Shown piece after piece: positions 61,159-64,000 of a DNA stretch of 64,000 bases; the stretch's first letter is position 1; each line of letters opens with the position of its first letter. A program made the position numbers and the translations under genes. The notes under the pieces are model-generated. The model saw nothing but the letters and a program-made list of their open reading frames with translations. It was not told where the DNA came from and searched no databases. This DNA is from Rhodococcus jostii RHA1. Lineage in GTDB: Bacteria; Actinomycetota; Actinomycetes; Mycobacteriales; Mycobacteriaceae. The stretch is from positions 310,001 to 374,000 of the forward strand of contig NC_008268.1 in NCBI RefSeq assembly GCF_000014565.1. Direction: 5' to 3'.

Positions 61159-62382
61159 TCAGTTGCCACCGCCCGGCAGATGACGTTGCAACAATGCCGC
61201 TGCCGAAACCCAGTCCAGGTTCAGTATCTCGGCCGCCCGTTCATCACCGACACACCCTCGAACTTTGGCTTCGAAATCTGCGACGGATGCAGGCCGGCGC
61301 GGATGCCCCACAGGCAGGTCGACCACGGCCTCGAGTTGTGATCCGTCGCGGAGTTCGACGACTACCGTGCAGTCTCCATCGAGCACCCCCTCGCCCACGG
61401 GCTCGGCGACCAGACTGACGCGGTCGAGAATGCTCCGCACTTCCGGCCGCTGCACAGCAGGGTCGGTGAAGCTCCCGATATCGGGGAACCCGTCCAGCAG
61501 GGCTGCCGCGATGCCGTAGTTCAGCGAGAACTTACCTTCCAGACCCGAACTCGGAAAGTTGTGTATCAACGGCAAAACCGCGCTGTTCGGAGTGTGCACC
61601 CGTATGCGGGCGATGTCGTCGACCGATAACGACCCAAGCGACCGAACCGCCGCGATTGGACGCTGGAGCGCGTAGCAACACGGGTGAAGCTTCAGCCCGA
61701 GACCATCCGGAATGATGGGACCTTCGACGTGCGGGGACATCCGCCCGCCGACGAGCCGGAACCATTCACCGACAGCACGAGGGTCGGCAGTCGCGCCGGC
61801 AGCGGCGAGTCCGGCCGCACGCACACCAGCCTGGGCAGCGAATCCGACCTGAATCGACTTGCCTGCGGTGCCGAAGGCCTGGCGGACGCCACCTGCGGCG
61901 GGGACGGCGTGCGCCATCGCAGTAGCGATACCCTCGGAATCGAGCCCGAACGACAGCCCCGCCGCGACAGCAGCCGAGATGGCACCGACCGTCGCGGTGG
62001 TGTGCCACCCCTGTGTGTAGTGGTTCCAACCGAGCGCGGTACCCAGACGTGCCATCACCCCCGCCGCAGCCAGGTACTCCCGCCCACCGCCGCCCGCCGA
62101 CAACGTGGCGGGAACGCACACCACACTGATGTGGGTCGTGGAGGGTATGTGCAGATCGTCGAAATCGAGCACGTGCCCGACCGCTGCCCAGCGCAGCGCA
62201 GCCGGCAGACCATCCGTCCACGCAGCTGCCGGATCATCCAGTGCGGCAAGGGTTACTGCAATGGTGTCGACCAGAGCACGTCGAGCGAGATCGAGATCCC
62301 CGGCGCCTGGCTCGATACCGACGGCCCACCCTGCGAGTTCGTGCGCGATGGCATCGGTTGATTCGTGCGGCGCAATCGCCAT
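61159..62382 (-). CDS. MmgE/PrpD-family protein
   Basis: A 407-residue MmgE/PrpD-fold protein: AIAHELAGWAVGIEPGA, VDTIAVTLAALDD, VGHVLDFDDLHIPSTTHISV, NHYTQGWHTTATVGAISAAV, AAGLSFGLDSEGIATAMAHA, GGVRQAFGTAGKSIQVGFAA, HPCCYALQRPIAAV, EGKFSLNYGIAAALLDG. The family includes 2-methylcitrate dehydratase and related isomerase/dehydratases. This one is somewhat short (usual about 450) and is probably a paralogue with another acid substrate. ATG 62382 has AAGGAG seven bases upstream. Divergent from the MFS transporter across 437 bases. Confidence 0.88.
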   Translation of the reverse strand: MAIAPHESTDAIAHELAGWAVGIEPGAGDLDLARRALVDTIAVTLAALDDPAAAWTDGLPAALRWAAVGHVLDFDDLHIPSTTHISVVCVPATLSAGGGGREYLAAAGVMARLGTALGWNHYTQGWHTTATVGAISAAVAAGLSFGLDSEGIATAMAHAVPAAGGVRQAFGTAGKSIQVGFAAQAGVRAAGLAAAGATADPRAVGEWFRLVGGRMSPHVEGPIIPDGLGLKLHPCCYALQRPIAAVRSLGSLSVDDIARIRVHTPNSAVLPLIHNFPSSGLEGKFSLNYGIAAALLDGFPDIGSFTDPAVQRPEVRSILDRVSLVAEPVGEGVLDGDCTVVVELRDGSQLEAVVDLPVGHPRRPASVADFEAKVRGCVGDERAAEILNLDWVSAAALLQRHLPGGGN

Positions 62383-62819
62383 AGCCCACTCCTTCACCCC
62401 ACCGGTGCGCCCAGTGCGCCCAGCTCCACAGTTCGTGGCACACCATACCGTTCTTCGGCACAGCGTTCAACGAGTCGCCACCACGTCTCCCTGCACGTTC
62501 ACTACTTACTCATTCCTACCTGGCCTGTAGCGCAGAACACTTCGACGTGGGCGAACGCGATGAGGCACCCTTGACAGAGTGTGATCCGAAGCACGATACT
62601 CATTTTCCGACACACTGTGCCGATATGCAGCACACCCGATATCGGCTTCACTGTCTACGCCCCTGTGACGGGCTCGCACCGATCGCAGATTTTCCCGATG
62701 CGATGGTCGAGTCACGGGTCCGGGGTCAGGCCCCTCCCACGAATGGAACGCCATCGGGCCACAGGCAGCCATTGCCCTCCACAATCACGAGCAACGCCTT
62801 CACAGAAAGACGCTTCGCA
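62383..62819. other. Intergenic region between divergent MmgE/PrpD and MFS genes
   Basis: No gene is visible. The region carries the two divergent promoters. It holds an inverted repeat (62619-62646). GC content drops toward the centre (TACTTACTCATTCCTACC), as in promoter-rich regions. Confidence 0.5.
62619..62646. promoter_or_regulatory. Inverted repeat in the divergent MmgE/PrpD-MFS region
   Basis: GCCGATAT (62619-62626) and ATATCGGC (62639-62646) form perfect 8-bp arms with a 12-nt spacer, about 175 bases from the MFS start. It could be the operator for a regulator shared by the two genes. The corresponding regulator is not in the window. Confidence 0.4.
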
Positions 62820-64000
62820 ATGAAGATAGAAACATCCGACAAAGCGGCCATCTCGAACCCGAGGCGACAGCTGATCGCGGGCACTGTCGGACACTCGGTC
62901 GAGTTCTTCGATTTCCTCGCGTACTCCTACCTCGCGGTCTACTTCGCATCTTCCTTCTTCCCCTCTTCGGAGTCGGGACTGGTGCCGCTCCTGAGCGCAT
63001 TCGGCGTCTTTGCCGTCGGGTTCCTCGCACGTCCGCTGGCAGGGCTTTTCATCGGACTGTTTGCAGATAGGTACGGCCGGCGGCGAGCCTTGAGCCTCAC
63101 CATCAGCCTCATGGCCGGCGGCAGCCTGCTTGTCGCCATCTGCCCCACGTACAGCCAGATCGGTGTCGCCGCGCCCATAATCCTCACCGTTGCACGCATC
63201 CTGCAGGGATTGTCCGCTGGAGGCGAATACACGACGGCGGGTGCCTTCATCGTCGAATCCGCACCCGCCGGCCGACGTGGTTTCTACTCGAGCTTCATGT
63301 TCGTCGCCTCGGGTATAGGAAAGTTGACATGTCTCGCCTTCATCACGTTGTTCGTCGCACTCATCGGTGAAGATGCGATGCGGGACTACGGTTGGCGAAT
63401 CCCCTTCGCGGTCGGCGCCCTGGCTGCGATCGTGGCCTGGTACATTCGCCGCGGGACGCAGGAAACGCTCGAGACCACCGCCTCCGACGAGGGCGCGGCA
63501 CCGGTTAGCCGCAACCCGCTCAATGCCCTGCAGCGTTACCCCAGACAGTCCCTGATCGTGTTTGCTATCGCCACCGGAATGGGTGTTGGACAATATTTTT
63601 GGGCGACGTACCTGACTACGTACTTCCAGATCCAGAACGGCGCCTCTGCCACCACCGCAATGACGGTCGGCATCATCACGCTGATCCTCTACACACTCGC
63701 ACAGCCGGTGGCCGGGTTGATCTCCGACAGATATGGACGTAAGCCGTGCATGTACGCATTCGGCGTCGGCACCGTCATCGTGACGCCTTTCCTGCTCTCG
63801 ATAACAAGCTCGAACTTTTCGGTTCTGATATGCATTCAGCTCGTCGGGCTACTGCTGTTGAGCCTCTGCACATCGATCACGTCAGCTGTGATGGTCGAAA
63901 ACTTCCCACCGCACGTACGAGTGAGCGGCCTAGGCTTTCCCTACTCGCTCTCGGTGGCAATCTTCGGCGGCACGGTCCCGCTTGTAGCCACTAGCCTAGC
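62820..64000 (+). CDS. MFS transporter, metabolite:H+ symporter type (3'-truncated by the window)
   Basis: The frame from ATG 62820 is open to the last base (393 codons shown). It has the MHS-type signatures of the major facilitator superfamily: GTVGHSVEFFDFLAYSYLAV, FIGLFADRYGRRRALSLTIS (loop 2-3 motif), ILQGLSAGGEYTTAGAF, and the second-half motif AGLISDRYGRKPCMYAFGVG. These symporters carry carboxylates such as citrate, ketoglutarate or aromatic acids. It is divergent from the MmgE/PrpD gene, which fits import and isomerisation/dehydration of the same organic acid. The C-terminal end is outside the window. Confidence 0.9.
   Translation, partial: MKIETSDKAAISNPRRQLIAGTVGHSVEFFDFLAYSYLAVYFASSFFPSSESGLVPLLSAFGVFAVGFLARPLAGLFIGLFADRYGRRRALSLTISLMAGGSLLVAICPTYSQIGVAAPIILTVARILQGLSAGGEYTTAGAFIVESAPAGRRGFYSSFMFVASGIGKLTCLAFITLFVALIGEDAMRDYGWRIPFAVGALAAIVAWYIRRGTQETLETTASDEGAAPVSRNPLNALQRYPRQSLIVFAIATGMGVGQYFWATYLTTYFQIQNGASATTAMTVGIITLILYTLAQPVAGLISDRYGRKPCMYAFGVGTVIVTPFLLSITSSNFSVLICIQLVGLLLLSLCTSITSAVMVENFPPHVRVSGLGFPYSLSVAIFGGTVPLVATSL

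Overview
The window is high-GC actinobacterial DNA. Gene content points to Corynebacteriales/Nocardiaceae, most likely a Rhodococcus (inference from content, not a database result). It has a mycobacterial-type ClpC2, a DszA-like flavin monooxygenase beside a sulfonate-type ABC transporter, PadR/TetR/GntR regulators with clean operators, and many GTG or leaderless starts. I see no rRNA, tRNA, CRISPR array, insertion sequence or phage gene. Both ends cut genes: a LigD-type DNA ligase at the left and an MFS transporter at the right.

1-9 kb: 3' end of an ATP-dependent DNA ligase, an unknown gene and a truncated isopentenyl-diphosphate isomerase remnant. Then an aldo/keto reductase divergent from an AraC regulator, an SDR, and a clpC2-type decoy/autorepressor with two operators over a leaderless promoter. 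Next come a PadR/membrane-protein operon and a YwaF-like membrane protein. 8.7-16.8 kb: an MreB-like protein abuts, tail to tail with no spacer, a single-chain SEDS glycosyltransferase/class B PBP fusion. A one-TM protein, a membrane protein with a hydrolase-like domain, a DUF1931 histone-fold protein and a small exported protein follow.

17-25 kb: an APC permease with a possible 15-aa leader peptide, a BBE-type flavin oxidase, an HNH protein lacking the usual histidine, and a three-gene operon (Urc1-type GTP cyclohydrolase II homologue, DUF1688/Urc4, uracil phosphoribosyltransferase) matching the URC uracil-catabolism pathway. A DUF2252 protein follows. 25-36.8 kb: a TetR regulator with a frameshifted ChaA-type antiporter, a PadR/DUF1707 pair with 21-bp operators, three small unknown genes, and a five-gene operon (permease, ATPase, binding protein, DszA-like monooxygenase, OsmC) opposite a GntR regulator, probably for organosulfur scavenging.

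36.9-49.9 kb: DUF3105, a 30-aa mini-gene, nucleoside hydrolase, DsrE, a poly-gamma-glutamate hydrolase homologue, a membrane pseudokinase, a CapA-like protein, an orphan HicB-like protein, and a Ser/Thr kinase with two duplicated extracellular Kelch propellers. Then a broken GGDEF gene, a molbindin and a NarL-type histidine kinase. 50-64 kb: a sensor protein lacking its kinase core, a lipoprotein, exonuclease III, a secreted LVIVD propeller with DUF305, and an SDR without the catalytic Tyr/Lys next to a VOC protein. Amine-oxidase and AMIN-like lipoprotein remnants, a helicase-associated-domain protein, a GlxA-type regulator, an HD-domain protein, an MmgE/PrpD protein and the MFS transporter complete it.

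The window is mostly chromosomal housekeeping and accessory metabolism with an unusual number of decayed genes (idi, chaA, GGDEF, amine oxidase, lipoprotein, phosphatase remnant). The most interesting units are the leaderless clpC2 switch, the SEDS-PBP fusion with its abutting MreB-like gene, and the URC operon.
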